Made by a program: the position numbers and the translations under genes. From Methanomassiliicoccaceae archaeon UBA328 (GTDB lineage Archaea; Thermoplasmatota; Thermoplasmata; Methanomassiliicoccales; Methanomethylophilaceae), in the NCBI GenBank assembly GCA_002506905.1, contig DAYM01000004.1, positions 11,115 to 75,114 of the forward strand: a stretch of DNA of 64,000 nt, read 5' to 3'. Every line of letters begins with the position of its first letter. The stretch's first letter is position 1. The notes beneath the pieces were generated by a model, which made no database searches, was not told the origin of the DNA, and worked only from the letters and a program-made list of their open reading frames with translations. Positions 19,092 to 27,039 of this stretch are shown in pieces.

Positions 19092-20339
19092 TCACATCGG
19101 GTTGATTATGCGATCCAATAGATACATCGCACCTTTTGCTCCGAATATCGGTGATGGTCTGAAATCAACATTTGCGACCGACGGGAATCTGATATCGATG
19201 CCTTTCCTGCAGTGTTTGGAAGCCTGTTCCAGCATGGCGGTGTTCCCATCGCATAAGATCATGTTAACGAATTCCGGAAGCTCTGCGTTGATGGTATTCT
19301 CAAGATCATGTTCTTTCAGGAATTCTCTGAGTATCTCTTCGGACCTTCCGTACTTGCTATCGTACAGTCTTATCGATACAGGGACCATCGAGAGTGATTC
19401 GAACATCCATCTGGCGAGAGGATATGCCACAGACGCATCTGTGTCTATCGCAAATGTGTCTCCTTTGAGATCTGCCCTCATGGCATTCATGCAGAAGAAT
19501 GCTCTCTTGCGATACTTATCCACATGTGTCAGGGCTTTGTTTCCATTCATTCCGGTAATCTTCTCTATGAGTCTGATGAGTGCATCTGTGGCATCGAAAC
19601 CGATCGGTGAATAACCGAGACTGATCTCCTTGATACCGTATTCTTCGGTGTAGAGTTTCGAGGTCTCGTCGGCATATTCGGGGCATAGGACAAGATCATA
19701 TTCGGCGTTGACCGATCTTTTCACCTCGTCGATCGTGCACCCCGCTCCTAAAGTGCAGATGACCTTTAATCCCATCAGGGACAGGATCTCTGTGAACTCT
19801 TCGATAACGGTCGGCCAATCTTTTTGGAGTACGCTCAGTCCAAGGATGTTGACTGTATTCTTCTCCATGATGTGATCGGAAGGTGCCAGCAGTCTGACCA
19901 TATCGGCGAGCATATGGTCTATCCCGTAGCTGAGAGGTTCGGACATCATGGAGGCATCAAGGGATATTGCCCTGGAATCCAGTTTGTTCACGGATATCGC
20001 CTTGTTGCAATCATCGCCTATCAATGATGCTCCGGGAGAGCATACCACGGCGATGAATTCCGAATCGCCTCTTCCGACAAATTCCAATGCGGACTCGATC
20101 TTATCGTATGATCCGTAAATGTAATCGGTGGATATGATCCCCGTACAGGGGATCCTGGAGGATCCGCGATAGAAAGGAACGCCGATGTTCATGTTCTCTT
20201 TCGGGCGGGGATAGCTTTTGCTTGAGAGTATGTTCAGGTTCTTACGGCAGCCGTCCGGTCCGTGAAGTATGACCTCTGCATCCTTTATTCCTTCTATGGC
20301 CATTATTGCGCCTACGAATCCGTCAGGTCTTGCATCCAT
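19092..20339 (-). CDS. Nitrogenase component 1-like protein, alpha type
   Basis: 415 residues of the nitrogenase component 1/oxidoreductase superfamily. Three cysteines occupy the positions of the cluster ligands in NifD-like proteins: GPDGC (residue about 31), RIPC (about 64) and the CSPGASLIGDD segment (about 110). The short length and the lack of NifD-specific FeMo-co residues indicate a nitrogenase-like (Nfl/maturase-type) protein rather than true nitrogenase. The ATG follows directly after the stop of the upstream remnant. Its partner subunit and the methyltransferase of the same cluster are broken, and no Fe protein (NifH) is in the window, so it may be an orphan on the way to loss. Confidence 0.75.
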   Translation of the reverse strand: MDARPDGFVGAIMAIEGIKDAEVILHGPDGCRKNLNILSSKSYPRPKENMNIGVPFYRGSSRIPCTGIISTDYIYGSYDKIESALEFVGRGDSEFIAVVCSPGASLIGDDCNKAISVNKLDSRAISLDASMMSEPLSYGIDHMLADMVRLLAPSDHIMEKNTVNILGLSVLQKDWPTVIEEFTEILSLMGLKVICTLGAGCTIDEVKRSVNAEYDLVLCPEYADETSKLYTEEYGIKEISLGYSPIGFDATDALIRLIEKITGMNGNKALTHVDKYRKRAFFCMNAMRADLKGDTFAIDTDASVAYPLARWMFESLSMVPVSIRLYDSKYGRSEEILREFLKEHDLENTINAELPEFVNMILCDGNTAMLEQASKHCRKGIDIRFPSVANVDFRPSPIFGAKGAMYLLDRIINPM

Positions 20340-20885
20340 TCAATCACCCCAAGAGAGCCAGCCTTCCTTTTCATTCGCGATAAGGATGTTGCTCATATAT
20401 TCCAGATAATAGATCGATGCCTTGTGGGATATGCATTCCTGAGGTATGATGCACGTCTTGAAAGGCAATCCTCTTGTCAGCATACTGTGCCCAATCACAA
20501 GGTCAGGTACTTCGGATATTATCCTTCCTGATATCTCCCTGATGTCGTTCCCGATGCGGATATTCAATTGTTTGGAGAAACGGGAATAGAACGGACAGCA
20601 GTTCCTGCCCATGGTCATGATGTCAACGCTTATGACCTCTGCACCCGCATCCAAGAGGGTCTCCAAGGCCCAGTCTATTTCCATCATATCCGTTGACAGT
20701 ACAGCGATACGTTTTTCGGACAGTGCCTTTCTGTAGTATTCCAATGCGGTATTGTATTTCTCATTCACGGACCCTATGGCCGGAGCAGCAAGTTCTTCTT
20801 TACCAATCTTATTGCATACGGATTCGATCCATTCGACCGTCTGGCTATGTCCTTTGGGCAAAGGTTCTTTGAAGATATCCTGCAT
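20340..20885 (-). pseudogene. Truncated nitrogenase component 1-like protein, second subunit
   Basis: A 181-codon frame corresponding only to the C-terminal part of a component 1 subunit (LPKGHSQTVEWIESV is the segment that joins the middle and last subdomains; AEVISVDIMTMGRNCC and VPDLVIGHSM follow). In-frame coding similarity runs about ten codons upstream of the first ATG, to a stop codon, with no room for the N-terminal half and its cluster cysteines. The N-terminal half appears deleted. It abuts the intact alpha-like gene with no gap. Confidence 0.65.
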
Positions 20886-20964
20886 CAGCGGAGAATGGAA
20901 GCTGAATAAGGTTGATGAAGATCAGAGGGAGATCTTCGATGGATTGAAAATAAGGCTTCCGTGA

Positions 20965-21663
20965 TCATGGCATCCATATCATTGCTTCCAGGTGACGTTC
21001 TGTCTTTTTTAGGTTCGGATTCGAACTGAGAAATTCTGCGATGATCTGTCCTTCTTTTGAATCTATGGTCACGTTTGCGAGCCTGCAGCATGATTTTATA
21101 GCATGATCTTCAGAAAAGACGAAAGGCTCGTTTATATCAACAGATGTCCAAATCGATCTTCCGTGATCTAACAGATAATCTTTTGCATTGAAGATCTTGA
21201 AATTGGGTTCGATATCCAGTTTTTTCAGAACGGAATATCCGAAATCACTGTCTTTGCGGCTCGGACCAATGTACGCGCATATGCCGGAAGACAATTCTTC
21301 TAATTTTTTCATCCCCGGTTCCCCATACATGGGAGGGCACAGACATGACAAGGCAATGTCGAATTTCTTGCCGGCGTATGATATACAGTCCCTATTTACA
21401 CATTCTATGTTGTCGATTTTCGATGACGAACATGCAGCTCTTAGTTTGTCCAGCATTTCTTCGCAGGAATCTACAGCGGTTACGCTGTGGGCGATCTCCG
21501 ATAATTTGATGGCATGTGTGCCGGGACCGCATCCCAGATCCACCGCGGAGTCTACTGGCAGATCTATCATTCTGCCTATGGCCCCGATTGTTTTCGTGAC
21601 GCGGTTCGCATTGGGATTTAAAGGATATCTGCCGGCTATATCCTTTCATATGTTTTCGTTCAT
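20965..21663 (-). pseudogene. Nitrogenase-cluster SAM methyltransferase with an in-frame TGA
   Basis: A class I SAM-dependent methyltransferase (motif I AVDLGCGPGTHAIKL, then VTAVDSCEEML). Coding sequence continues upstream of the first long-ORF ATG: KDIAGRYPLNPNANRVTKTIG reads in frame back to a TGA at 21646-21648, and before that to ATG at 21663 (M-N-E-N-I-TGA). Methyltransferases of this type usually have Trp at this place (N-x-x-W...YP), so TGG to TGA is the simplest explanation. Reinitiation at 21570 would give 201 residues without the first helix. The gene overlaps the upstream remnant by ATGA. Confidence 0.65.
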
Positions 21664-21896
21664 TTCTTCTCGAATATGAGGATCTCTGACGTATCGTCAT
21701 AGTCAAAGCGGTCCATCAGATACAATTTGTTCTCCATCATGCTACGGATATATTCTTTTCCGTCTTCATAACCATGATGGTGTTTCGCGTTTTTTCCGGA
21801 ATATGCATTTTCATGCAGATCTACTTCCACACAGTGATCGTAGTTCTTTCCGAATTTGTTTGCAATGAATGTTTTCCAACCTTCTCTGTCCTTTGA
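21660..21896 (-). pseudogene. C-terminal remnant of an upstream cluster gene
   Basis: A 78-codon open stretch with native codon use, ending in a stop that overlaps the methyltransferase start (ATGA coupling). It reads SKDREGWKTF... and ends ...DTSEILIFEKK, with a notable HHHGYEDGKEYI segment. It lacks a start codon and is closed upstream by TGA. A further short in-frame tail ending TYDKLFE-stop lies at about 21927-21980. Both look like 3' ends of genes from the nitrogenase-like operon whose bodies are gone. Family not recognised. Confidence 0.45.
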
Positions 21897-21958
21897 TCAA
21901 TTAACATTTGTGATCTTTGCGGTCTTTCATTCGAACAGTTTGTCGTAGGTCCTTCTCT

Positions 21959-22036
21959 GGAGCATGAATGCAGGCAATTGTATTCAAATAAATTATTTTA
22001 TAATTTTTAAGCTGTTTTCCTGCAGAAAATTACAAT
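21959..22036. repeat. Direct repeat, copy 1
   Basis: Positions 22002-22036 are identical over 35 bp to 23487-23521 (AATTTTTAAGCTGTTTTCCT... ending AAAATTACAAT). A weaker match (GGAGCATGAATgCAG) lies about 43 bp upstream in both copies, so the full unit is about 78 bp with a diverged middle. The core includes the near-palindrome TTTTCCTGCAGAAAA. It marks the point where the nitrogenase-like remnants end. The surrounding 21897-22477 interval otherwise holds only remnants and one doubtful ORF. Confidence 0.7.
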
Positions 22037-22048
22037 TTCTATGTTATT

Positions 22049-22252
22049 TTATCGGCTCTTCGGTGTGGTCTGCGCGCGAGGCATTATCATTTCTTCACAT
22101 GCCACTTTCTGCGTGTTCAGCCGATTGTATTGCTGAAAGCAGAATAGGTTTCCCGGAAACTTTTCGGGAATGTTTTTTTTGCATACCTTTGCTTCAAAAT
22201 TCATTCCTTCCGGAGCGAGGCATCTTCCTTCGGCGATCTCGATATCTTTCAT
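22049..22252 (-). other. Doubtful 67-codon ORF or 5' gene remnant
   Basis: Starts MKDIEIAEGRCLAPEGMNFE and continues with KVCKKNIPEKFPGN; three cysteines and codon use like real genes in its first half, degenerating towards the stop. A TATA-like ATTATATTC lies about 45 bp upstream on the same strand. It may be the first, truncated gene of the nitrogenase-like cluster. I do not recognise it. Confidence 0.3.
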
Positions 22253-22477
22253 TGTTCCAATAATTGTGTTGGTGAATACAAAAACCCGATTTTGAATATA
22301 ATGATTGTATTTCTGAATATAATCGCGAGATGATAGGAACAAACAGTTTTCGATCTCCGAAAATCTTCACAGGATCTCATCACGCGGATCCAAACACGGG
22401 CCCGTCGATGAATGAAAAGAAAGTCGGTCCGGGGAGCAGGCAGAATGTATTAATATCATCAAAGGGTACCACACCCG

Positions 22478-23395
22478 ATGATATCCAGTACGCTGATGTG
22501 GGTCATATTCGGCATAATAGTCGTTGTGCTCTTGGCCCTCGATCTCGGAGTTTTCAATCGCGGTTCAAAACACATTCCCGTGAAGAAAGCTCTGGAGATG
22601 ACGGCGGTCTGGATAACGATCGCTCTTCTTTTTGCGGTTTTCATCTATTATGAGATGGGTGCGGAGAAGACCACGGAATATCTTGCGGCGTATGTCGTCG
22701 AGAAGGCGATGAGTGTCGATAACATCTTCGTTTTCATCGTGATCTTCTCATATTTCTCGATCCCGGACGAATATCAGCACGAAGCACTGTTCTACGGTGT
22801 GGTCGGAGCGATAGTATTCCGTGCGATATTCATCTTCGTCGGAGCGGAATTGCTGAATACCTTCGATTTCGTGATGTACATCTTCGGAATAATATTACTG
22901 ATAATGGCAATCAAGACGACCTTCGGCAAGAAGGATGACAGCAAGGAAAGTTTTGCCGTCAGATTAAGCCATCACATACGGTCGTCGCCGGAATTGGACG
23001 GTACCAAATTATTCACCGTGAGGAACGGCGTCAGAATGGCAACGCCTCTGTTCATATGCATCATCGTCATCGAACTTTCCGATATCATATTCGCATTCGA
23101 TTCCATTCCGGCCTGTCTTTCGATATCGACGGATATGTTCATCGTGTACACGTCCAACATCTTTGCTATCATGGGACTGAGGTCGCTGTATTTCGCGCTG
23201 AGAGGAATGATGGAGTCCCTGAAGTACATGAAATACGGTCTCGGAGTGATCCTTGCATTCGTGGGAATAAAGATGCTGGTATCCGACTTCTACCACGTGT
23301 CCGTAGGAATGTCCCTGGCGTTCATCTTGGCAGTGCTGGCCATTACGATCCTTGCATCGTATCTGGTCAGGCCGAAGGCTACGGAGACATCCTGA
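22478..23395 (+). CDS. terC: TerC-family integral membrane protein
   Basis: 305 residues with about nine hydrophobic segments. TerC features are clear: an acidic residue within the first helix (LALDLGVFNRG), the VEKAMSVDNIFVF motif near residue 75 and the ELSDIIFAFDSIPA motif near residue 200, whose acidic residues are thought to bind metal. Members are linked to tellurite resistance and to manganese or other metal export. The gene sits between the two copies of the 35-bp direct repeat. No strong ribosome binding site is visible before the ATG. Confidence 0.93.
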   Translation: MISSTLMWVIFGIIVVVLLALDLGVFNRGSKHIPVKKALEMTAVWITIALLFAVFIYYEMGAEKTTEYLAAYVVEKAMSVDNIFVFIVIFSYFSIPDEYQHEALFYGVVGAIVFRAIFIFVGAELLNTFDFVMYIFGIILLIMAIKTTFGKKDDSKESFAVRLSHHIRSSPELDGTKLFTVRNGVRMATPLFICIIVIELSDIIFAFDSIPACLSISTDMFIVYTSNIFAIMGLRSLYFALRGMMESLKYMKYGLGVILAFVGIKMLVSDFYHVSVGMSLAFILAVLAITILASYLVRPKATETS

Positions 23396-23444
23396 CCGGA
23401 TGAATAGTATGCGCCGGCCGGTGACGCATTTCATGCGGACCTTC

Positions 23445-23521
23445 GGAGCATGAATACAGCGCCCGTACCCAGACAAATAAAATTACAATTTTTAAGCTGT
23501 TTTCCTGCAGAAAATTACAAT
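23445..23521. repeat. Direct repeat, copy 2
   Basis: Second copy of the repeat; 23487-23521 is the exact 35-bp core and 23445-23459 the GGAGCATGAATaCAG outlier. The pair flanks TerC and 1.45 kb in total, in the same orientation, compatible with insertion or exchange by recombination. No transposase or integrase lies between the copies. Confidence 0.7.
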
Positions 23522-23536
23522 AATAAAGTTAATTTC

Positions 23537-23557
23537 CGACGGCCTTCCGACCGCCGG
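23537..23557 (-). terminator. Terminator of trpB2
   Basis: An 8-bp stem with two G-T wobbles (CGGCGGTC/GGCCGTCG as read on the minus strand) and a GGAA loop, followed by AAATTAACTTTATTATT. Confidence 0.5.
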
Positions 23558-23566
23558 TGTATTGTT

Positions 23567-24889
23567 TCAAAGGTCCGATGAGGGAAGAGTGCCGTTCAGA
23601 TACTGTTCGTATCCGTACAGGTCGAGCAGTCCGTGTCCGGAGAGGTTGAACACGATGTTCTTCGCCTCGCCGGTCTTCTTGCACTCGAGTGCCTTGTCGA
23701 TCGCGGCCTTCAGTGCGTGGCAGGATTCCGGTGCGGGTATGATGCCCTCGGTGCGTGCCATGAGTACTCCTGCTGCGAACGTCTCTGTCTGATCGTACGA
23801 GACGGCCTTCACGAATCCCTGGTCATATGCCGCGGAGACCAAAGGTGCCATTCCGTGGTACCTGAGTCCTCCAGCGTGGATGGACGGCGGGATGTAGCTC
23901 GAACCGAGGGTGTACATCATCAGGAGAGGCGTCATTCCCGCGGTGTCTCCGTAGTCGTACCTGAAGTCGCCTTCGGTGAGCGAAGGTGCCGCTTTGGGTT
24001 CTACGGCGATGATCTCGCAGTCTGATTTCTTTCCTCTGAGCCTGTCTCCGATGAACGGGAAGGTGAATCCTCCGAAGTTGGAGCCTCCTCCCACGCAGGC
24101 GATGAGACAATCGGGTTCGATCTCTCCGGCCTCCAGCTGTTTCTGGAGTTCGAGACCGATGACGGTCTGGTGGAGCATGACGTGGTTCATGACGCTTCCG
24201 AGCGCGTAGCATGTTCCGTCATCCTTCGTTGCCATCTCGCATGCTTCGCTGATCGCTATTCCGAGGGATCCGGATGTGTCCGGGTGCTCTTTGAGTACCT
24301 TCTTTCCGAATTCGGTGTACTCGCTGGGCGAAGCGTATACCGTTCCGCCGTAGGTGTTGATGATTGTCGTCCTCAGGGGCTTTGCTTCGAAACTGCCCTT
24401 GACCATGAATATGGTGGATTTGATATCATAGAGGTTGGAGACCATTGCGAGGGCGGTTCCCCACTGTCCCGCACCGGTCTCGGTGGTGAGTGTGTGGATA
24501 CCTGCCTCTGCGTTGTAATACGCCTGTGCCAGCGCGGTGTTTCCCTTGTGGCTTCCGAGCGGCGAGAGGTCCTCTCTTTTGAAGTAGATCCTGGCGGGCG
24601 TCTTGAGATATTTCTCGAGGCGGAATGCCCTTTGGAGAGGCGACGGGCGGTTGAGTGCTATGAGTCCGTCCCTGACCTCTTCGGGAATGTCTATGTATCT
24701 TTCTGTGGACGCTTCCTGCTGGATGATCGTCTTGCAGAAGATCGGTGCGAAGTCTTCTGGCTTCGCGGGTTCTTTTGTCACCGGGTTTAGCGGGGGCTGG
24801 AGTTTGGGGATATCTGCGGCCAGGTTGTACCAGCGTTTGGGGATATCTTCGATGTCCAGACTGATTCTTGCGTTCTCTGGGAATGCCAT
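23567..24889 (-). CDS. trpB2: Tryptophan synthase beta-like protein, TrpB2 type
   Basis: 440 residues, the longer TrpB2 class found in many archaea. It uses PLP to join indole and serine. The PLP lysine lies in LSPLGSHKGNTAL (about residue 115), the phosphate-binding loop is ACVGGGSNFGG (about 265), and the N-terminal WYN segment is typical of the class. No trpA or other trp gene lies nearby, as often seen for TrpB2. A TATA element and a 22-bp palindrome lie upstream. Confidence 0.93.
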   Translation of the reverse strand: MAFPENARISLDIEDIPKRWYNLAADIPKLQPPLNPVTKEPAKPEDFAPIFCKTIIQQEASTERYIDIPEEVRDGLIALNRPSPLQRAFRLEKYLKTPARIYFKREDLSPLGSHKGNTALAQAYYNAEAGIHTLTTETGAGQWGTALAMVSNLYDIKSTIFMVKGSFEAKPLRTTIINTYGGTVYASPSEYTEFGKKVLKEHPDTSGSLGIAISEACEMATKDDGTCYALGSVMNHVMLHQTVIGLELQKQLEAGEIEPDCLIACVGGGSNFGGFTFPFIGDRLRGKKSDCEIIAVEPKAAPSLTEGDFRYDYGDTAGMTPLLMMYTLGSSYIPPSIHAGGLRYHGMAPLVSAAYDQGFVKAVSYDQTETFAAGVLMARTEGIIPAPESCHALKAAIDKALECKKTGEAKNIVFNLSGHGLLDLYGYEQYLNGTLPSSDL

Positions 24890-24904
24890 GATAATAGAGA
24901 TTTA

Positions 24905-24952
24905 TGGTCCATATATAATATTTGTTACATTGATGTATATTTTTATACATCA
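24905..24952. promoter_or_regulatory. Divergent promoter region with a perfect palindrome
   Basis: Between trpB2 (minus) and the flavodoxin gene (plus). On the minus strand TATTATATATGG (about 24909-24920) lies 20-30 bp before the trpB2 start, implying a very short leader. Next to it is the inverted repeat TGATGTATA-TTTT-TATACATCA (24931-24952), 9 bp per arm, a likely regulator site. A second TATA-like AGTATATATTG near 24988-24998 suits the flavodoxin gene. The palindrome is not the TGTACA box described for TrpY. Confidence 0.5.
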
Positions 24953-25035
24953 AATCCTTTTGACAAAAGATAATAATTTAGGCATCCCGAAAAGTATATA
25001 TTGTGATTTAGGTATTCTTAAAATAAGGTATTGGA

Positions 25036-25458
25036 ATGGCAAAGATAGCTGTTGTTTATTGGTCAGAGACAGGGAACACCGAGCAGATGGCCGAGGGCGT
25101 TGCGGAAGGGATAAGGTCCGCCGGCTCCGAGGTCGCTCTCGTACCCGCGGCGGATTTCGATCCTGCCACCTGCGGGAATTATGATGCAATCGCTTTCGGC
25201 TGCCCCGCTATGGGCACCGAGGTGCTCGAGGAGGATGTCTTCGAACCCATGTACGAGAGGGCCGAGCCCTATCTGTCTGGGAAGAAGATAGCATTGTTCG
25301 GCTCCTATGATTGGGGAGACGGAGGATGGATGAGGGAGTGGGTCGACCGCGCCGAAGGCGTCGGAGCGAACGTCGTGAGCAATCTGATAGTGAATCTCAC
25401 TCCCGGGGAGGCCGAGTTGAACGAGTGCAGGGAGGTAGGTAAAAAGCTGGCAGGATGA
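25036..25458 (+). CDS. Flavodoxin
   Basis: 140 residues, the size of short-chain flavodoxins. The FMN phosphate loop SETGNTEQMA is at residues 10-19; the segments AFGCPAMGTEVLEED and FGSYDWGDGGWMREW form the two flavin-flanking loops. It carries one or two electrons in place of ferredoxin. Little ribosome binding site precedes the ATG, and a TATA element lies about 40 bp upstream, so the transcript may be nearly leaderless. Two stem-loops follow the stop. Confidence 0.93.
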   Translation: MAKIAVVYWSETGNTEQMAEGVAEGIRSAGSEVALVPAADFDPATCGNYDAIAFGCPAMGTEVLEEDVFEPMYERAEPYLSGKKIALFGSYDWGDGGWMREWVDRAEGVGANVVSNLIVNLTPGEAELNECREVGKKLAG

Positions 25459-25480
25459 ACACGCGTATGATCGCCATGGG

Positions 25481-25546
25481 CGGCAGAGTGTATTCTGCCG
25501 TCCGGCGGGGTACCGGCCGTCTCAGCAAGGCCGGACCCCGTATTTT
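25481..25546 (+). terminator. Two tandem stem-loops after the flavodoxin gene
   Basis: First hairpin CGGCAGA/TCTGCCG (25481-25500). Second, much stronger: 6+6 bp with a bulged A (25506-25518 with 25529-25540), loop of 10, followed by TATTTTCC. Most likely the transcription end. The rest of 25547-25699 shows nothing recognisable. Confidence 0.55.
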
Positions 25547-25699
25547 CCGCATAGATTGCTCTATAGTTCGCTTAAGATCTGATAACAGGGCCTCTAAGGT
25601 TCGAGGTCGTTGCCTCATTTGCTAATATATCTTGAAAAGCATCCTTTCGTTCCTTACAATGTGTGAAAAAGTTGCAATCGAATGTAATTATTTTCAACA

Positions 25700-26056
25700 T
25701 TGCATTACAAGAAATTCAAATATCTATGTTCGGGAATCCCGAGAGGACCTGATTTTCGATCAGTTGATGTGGGTGCAGTTTCCATACGTACAACGAATGG
25801 AAAAGCCCCGGAATTCACTCAATTGGAGATAGATTTCGTTGTGAACAAAGGGAACGAGTGCATCTACATCCAATCCGCTTATTCCGTTCCCGACGCAGAG
25901 AAGCACGATCAGGAGATAAGGCCCTTCCTGAAGGTCGGAGATTCTTTCCGGAAGATCATCGTAGTGAACGGAGATGAAAAGCCCTGGGTCGACGACAACG
26001 GCATAGTGGCTGTCGGTGTCAGAAGATCTCTTCTGGATGAATCGCTGATCGGGTGA
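25700..26056 (+). pseudogene. C-terminal remnant of an AAA_14/DUF4143 ATPase
   Basis: From about codon 18 the frame matches the DUF4143 domain at the end of archaeal AAA_14 ATPases: SVDVGAVSIRT, then QLEIDFVVNKGNECIYIQSAY, EIRPFLKVGDSFRKIIVVNGD, and DDNGIVAVGVRRSLLD. The ATPase domain with Walker motifs is absent upstream, where two frames each carry short pieces. A damaged N-terminal part of the same family lies at 60.7-61.2 kb. Confidence 0.65.
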
Positions 26057-26090
26057 ATTCGGACGGTCGTATGCGGTAGAACATGAGATG

Positions 26091-26132
26091 GTAATCCAAA
26101 TTTATTGCAATAATGCAGTAAATTTGGATTAC
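26091..26132. repeat. Perfect 14-bp inverted repeat
   Basis: GTAATCCAAATTTA (26091-26104) and its exact reverse complement (26119-26132) around a 14-nt spacer that itself contains TGCA-ATAA-TGCA. It lies in the 26057-26220 gap between convergent ends of an ATPase remnant and a GNAT gene. No T-run follows on either side, so it is not an obvious terminator; it may be a protein-binding site or the end of a small element. Confidence 0.55.
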
Positions 26133-26220
26133 ACACAGGTCACACATCCCATCAACATTGTCCGAGGAAAGGACCGAGCCGTTCCCCTGAGTCGGAGGTC
26201 CGCCGCTTTTGCGGATGTGT

Positions 26221-26790
26221 TCAGAAGATCCTGTAATACAATCTCCCGTAGCATTTGCATGGGGCTCCGCACATGGGGCAGTCGTGTCCCTTGGGGGATG
26301 TGACGAATTGGTTCCAATAACCTATGAGAGCGAAGGAACGGGTTATTCCGAGTGTGTTCCTCAGGATATGGTCGATGTTCGCGTGGCCGTGGACGTCTTC
26401 CCAGGCCATTGCGGTCATGATCTCAGCTCCATCTCTTTCAAACTGTGCCAGACACGCTTCCGACATGATCCTTCCTACCCCGAGCCCTCTTGCGTTCTCG
26501 GATACGGATACCGAATCCAGAAGCCCTATCTTCTTTTTCGAAAGGAGCATCTCGCGCTCGGGGGAATGCGGGAGTCTAAGTCTGTCGTCGACCTCTTCCG
26601 GACCGAATTCCTTGCAGATGGAGAATCCCAGAACATGGCCGTTCTCACGTGCCACCATGCAGAATCCGTCCTTCGGTTCTATCATTTCCTCGAAGTCCTC
26701 TGCGGACAGATAATCGGAGCCCAGTTCCCTGAGGGAGATCTTCAGGGCTTCCGGGATATCTTCGGATGTGATGAGACCGACCGTTATCAT
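26221..26790 (-). CDS. GNAT-family N-acetyltransferase with a C-terminal cysteine cluster
   Basis: About 189 residues from the ATG at 26790 (MITVGLITSEDIPE), the likely start; an upstream in-frame ATG at 26853 would add 21 unrelated residues. The acetyl-CoA loop is SVSENARGLGVGRIM near residue 100. The tail GHDCPMCGAPCKCYGRLYY has four closely spaced cysteines, probably a metal site. Substrate unknown. Confidence 0.8.
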   Translation of the reverse strand: MITVGLITSEDIPEALKISLRELGSDYLSAEDFEEMIEPKDGFCMVARENGHVLGFSICKEFGPEEVDDRLRLPHSPEREMLLSKKKIGLLDSVSVSENARGLGVGRIMSEACLAQFERDGAEIMTAMAWEDVHGHANIDHILRNTLGITRSFALIGYWNQFVTSPKGHDCPMCGAPCKCYGRLYYRIF

Positions 26791-26869
26791 GCGGGATGGG
26801 AGGCACGGGCATAATATGATGGTTTCGGCCGACTGCAGAAAAGGTCGTATCAATTGATATGAAATCTGT

Positions 26870-26999
26870 GTGACTTCGGTTGGGCTGTAGGTTTATCGGA
26901 AAGTCTGTCGAGAGGTTTCCGGAGGTGTTGATCGGCGTGGCGGATATTTTTGAGGGATCTGCGAAGGAAAAGAATTGGGTCGTTTTTATAAAGGAATAA
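26870..26999 (+). pseudogene. Internally deleted methyltransferase remnant
   Basis: In one frame the segment reads RLGCRFIGKSVERFPEVLI and then directly DIFEGSAKEKNWVVFIKE-stop. The first part matches motif I and the following helix of the methyltransferase at 29316 (DIGCGGGMLIGKLAERYPEALI); the second matches that protein's last residues (TVKEKNWVVFIGKKE). About 130 residues between them are missing. It is therefore a decayed paralogue with a large internal deletion. Confidence 0.6.
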
Positions 27000-27039
27000 A
27001 AGGTGAACGGAAGGTCCGAAGACCCTCCGTTCGTTTCGA

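Noticed and set aside
19092..20339. True molybdenum nitrogenase alpha subunit
   Set aside because: Too short, lacks the NifD cofactor-binding context, and no nifH or nifK partner is intact in the window.
22330..22653. ORF on the plus strand overlapping the start of terC
   Set aside because: Overlaps the well-supported terC frame and lacks protein-like composition.
26160..26215. RNase P RNA or another structured RNA (GAGGAAAGGACC)
   Set aside because: Only a short resemblance to the RNase P core; no extended conserved structure found around it.
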